Shown here: piece by piece, positions 62,906-64,000 of the stretch
Layout of the letters: each line of letters begins with the position of its first letter
Numbering within the stretch: the stretch's first letter is position 1
Assembly (NCBI GenBank): GCA_016708825.1
Contig: JADJEZ010000005.1
Coordinates: 230,562 to 294,561, forward strand
Origin: Betaproteobacteria bacterium
Lineage (GTDB): Bacteria > Pseudomonadota > Gammaproteobacteria > Burkholderiales > Usitatibacteraceae
Direction of reading: 5' to 3'
Length of the DNA stretch: 64,000 nucleotides
Made by a program: the position numbers and the translations under genes
Notes under the pieces: model-generated
Database searches by the model: none
The model's input: only the letters and a program-made list of their open reading frames with translations
What the model was told of the DNA's origin: nothing

Positions 62906-64000
62906 ATGACGCGACGATCCACCGGCAAGCCGGCAAGCGCCTTCCCGCCGTTGAAGCTCCACGTGCCGGAACCCCCGGGCCGCCCGGGCCGCGAGACCAA
63001 TTTCTCCTACCTGAACGTCTCTGCCGCGGGCGCGGTGCGACGCCCGCCCGTGGAAGCGCGGCCCGCGGAGACCGCCGACGTGGTGGAGTTGCTCGTACGC
63101 GTCCTCGACGACGACGGCCGCGCCGTGGGGCCGTGGGACCCGAAGGCCGACCCGGAGCTGCTGCGCGCCGGGATGCGCGCGATGCTGAAGACCCGCATCT
63201 TCGACGCGCGCATGCTCATCGCGCAGCGCCAGAAGAAGATGTCCTTCTACATGCAGTGCCTGGGCGAGGAGGCGGTGGGCGTGGGCCAGGCGCTCGCGCT
63301 CGCGCCCGACGACATGTGCTTCCCCACCTATCGCCAGCAGGGGATCCTCATCGCGCGCGGCTACCCGCTCCTGGACATGATGTGCCAGCTCTTCTCCAAC
63401 GAGCGCGACCCGGTGAAGGGCCGCCAGCTCCCGGTGATGTACACCTCGCGCGCGCACGGCTTCTTCTCCATCTCCGGAAACCTCGGCACGCAGTACATCC
63501 AGGCCGTGGGCTGGGCGATGGCATCCGCCATCAAGGGCGACACGCGCATCGCCTCGGCCTGGGTCGGCGACGGCTCGACGGCGGAAGCGGATTTCCACAG
63601 TGCGCTCACCTTCGCCGCGGTCTACCGCGCGCCGGTGATACTCAACATCGTGAACAACCAGTGGGCGATCTCCTCCTTCCAGGGCATCGCCGGCGGCGAG
63701 GCGGCCACTTTCGCCGCGCGCGGCGCGGGCAACGGCATCGCCTCGCTGCGCGTGGATGGCAACGACTTCCTCGCGGTGCTCTCGACCTCGCAATGGGCCG
63801 CCGAGCGCGCGCGCCGCGGCCTGGGGCCGACGTTGATCGAGTGGACCACTTACCGCGCGGGCGCCCACTCGACTTCCGACGACCCGTCCAAGTACCGGCC
63901 CGCCGACGACTGGAAGCGCTTCCCGCTGGGCGACCCGGTCGAGCGGCTGAAGAAGCACCTCACGGTGATCGGCGCCTGGTCCGACGAGGAGCACGAGCGC
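62906..64000 (+). CDS. Branched-chain 2-oxoacid dehydrogenase E1 alpha subunit (partial, runs off the window)
   Basis: At least 365 residues are visible and the 3' end lies beyond the window. It is the alpha subunit of the thiamine-dependent E1 that decarboxylates branched-chain 2-oxo acids (3-methyl-2-oxobutanoate dehydrogenase type). The TPP motif is WVGDGSTAEADFHSAL ending in NIVNNQWAISSFQGIAGG, with FPTYRQQGILIARGYPLLDM and TSRAHGFFSISGNLGTQYIQ before it. The late DDPSKYRPADDWKRFPLGDP block matches BCKDH-alpha rather than the pyruvate enzyme. The N-terminal 70 residues are the extension typical of that group. It starts just after tdh, so threonine and branched-chain amino-acid breakdown appear to be grouped. 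Confidence 0.88.
   Translation, partial: MTRRSTGKPASAFPPLKLHVPEPPGRPGRETNFSYLNVSAAGAVRRPPVEARPAETADVVELLVRVLDDDGRAVGPWDPKADPELLRAGMRAMLKTRIFDARMLIAQRQKKMSFYMQCLGEEAVGVGQALALAPDDMCFPTYRQQGILIARGYPLLDMMCQLFSNERDPVKGRQLPVMYTSRAHGFFSISGNLGTQYIQAVGWAMASAIKGDTRIASAWVGDGSTAEADFHSALTFAAVYRAPVILNIVNNQWAISSFQGIAGGEAATFAARGAGNGIASLRVDGNDFLAVLSTSQWAAERARRGLGPTLIEWTTYRAGAHSTSDDPSKYRPADDWKRFPLGDPVERLKKHLTVIGAWSDEEHER

Overview
The window is about 64 kb of GC-rich DNA from a Gram-negative bacterium, most likely a betaproteobacterium (Burkholderiales/Nitrosomonadales type, probably environmental). The evidence is LPS heptose genes (gmhA, hldC), the divergent rsmI / lpoA-yraN-gmhA-dolP cluster, a birA-coaX-SPOR block, a Bug-type TctCBA tripartite tricarboxylate transporter, and a class A-like RNase P RNA. 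Nearly all of it is chromosomal housekeeping sequence. I see no phage, insertion sequence, CRISPR array, tRNA or rRNA gene.

Layout. 0-3 kb: histidine phosphatase, rnpB, a DUF3025 gene and pyrC. 3-7 kb: a lower-GC patch with two secreted proteins (one a subtilase with a discoidin-like tail) and 670 bp without a recognisable gene. 7-13.5 kb: rsmI diverging from lpoA-yraN-gmhA-dolP plus a TPR-methyltransferase, then an FAD amine-oxidase-like protein. 13.5-26 kb: hldC, a GlcD-like FAD dehydrogenase, DUF3144, a YbdK-type ligase, a K+/H+-antiporter-like protein, a HAD phosphatase, birA, coaX, a SPOR protein, DUF3047, an S41 protease, an MFS protein and a YgiD dioxygenase. 26-28 kb: DinB and a J-like/TM/trypsin-like fusion. 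28-35 kb: a heavy-metal RND efflux operon (CzcI-like, CzcC, CzcB, PII-like, CzcA), with a gene remnant on its upstream side. 35-43 kb: lipoprotein, Amt, an MscS / MgtE-like / MgtE operon, an ABC exporter and a secreted unknown. 43-48.5 kb: two alpha/beta hydrolases, a wax-ester synthase/DGAT and glnS. 48.5-52.7 kb: two GFA proteins, a beta-barrel protein, a haem-binding class III cyclase and a receiver protein. 52.7-57.4 kb: FAA hydrolase and aspartate dehydrogenase diverging from tctCBA over a striking nested palindrome. 57.5-64 kb: a large plant-type subtilase with terminator, kbl-tdh (threonine to glycine plus acetyl-CoA) and the start of a branched-chain 2-oxoacid dehydrogenase E1-alpha gene.

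Data quality. At least eleven conserved genes (pyrC, the 4.7-6.4 kb subtilase, the GlcD-like gene, czcC, the PII gene, glnS, the first GFA gene, the 57.5 kb subtilase, kbl, tdh, and probably the ygiD/dinB junction) are broken by small indels. Where direction can be judged these are net losses. At the clearest sites the lost base is a G next to a C on the + strand. I treat them as sequencing/assembly errors in functional genes and annotate each as one CDS, giving the break point. Spans that bridge a break are therefore not multiples of three.
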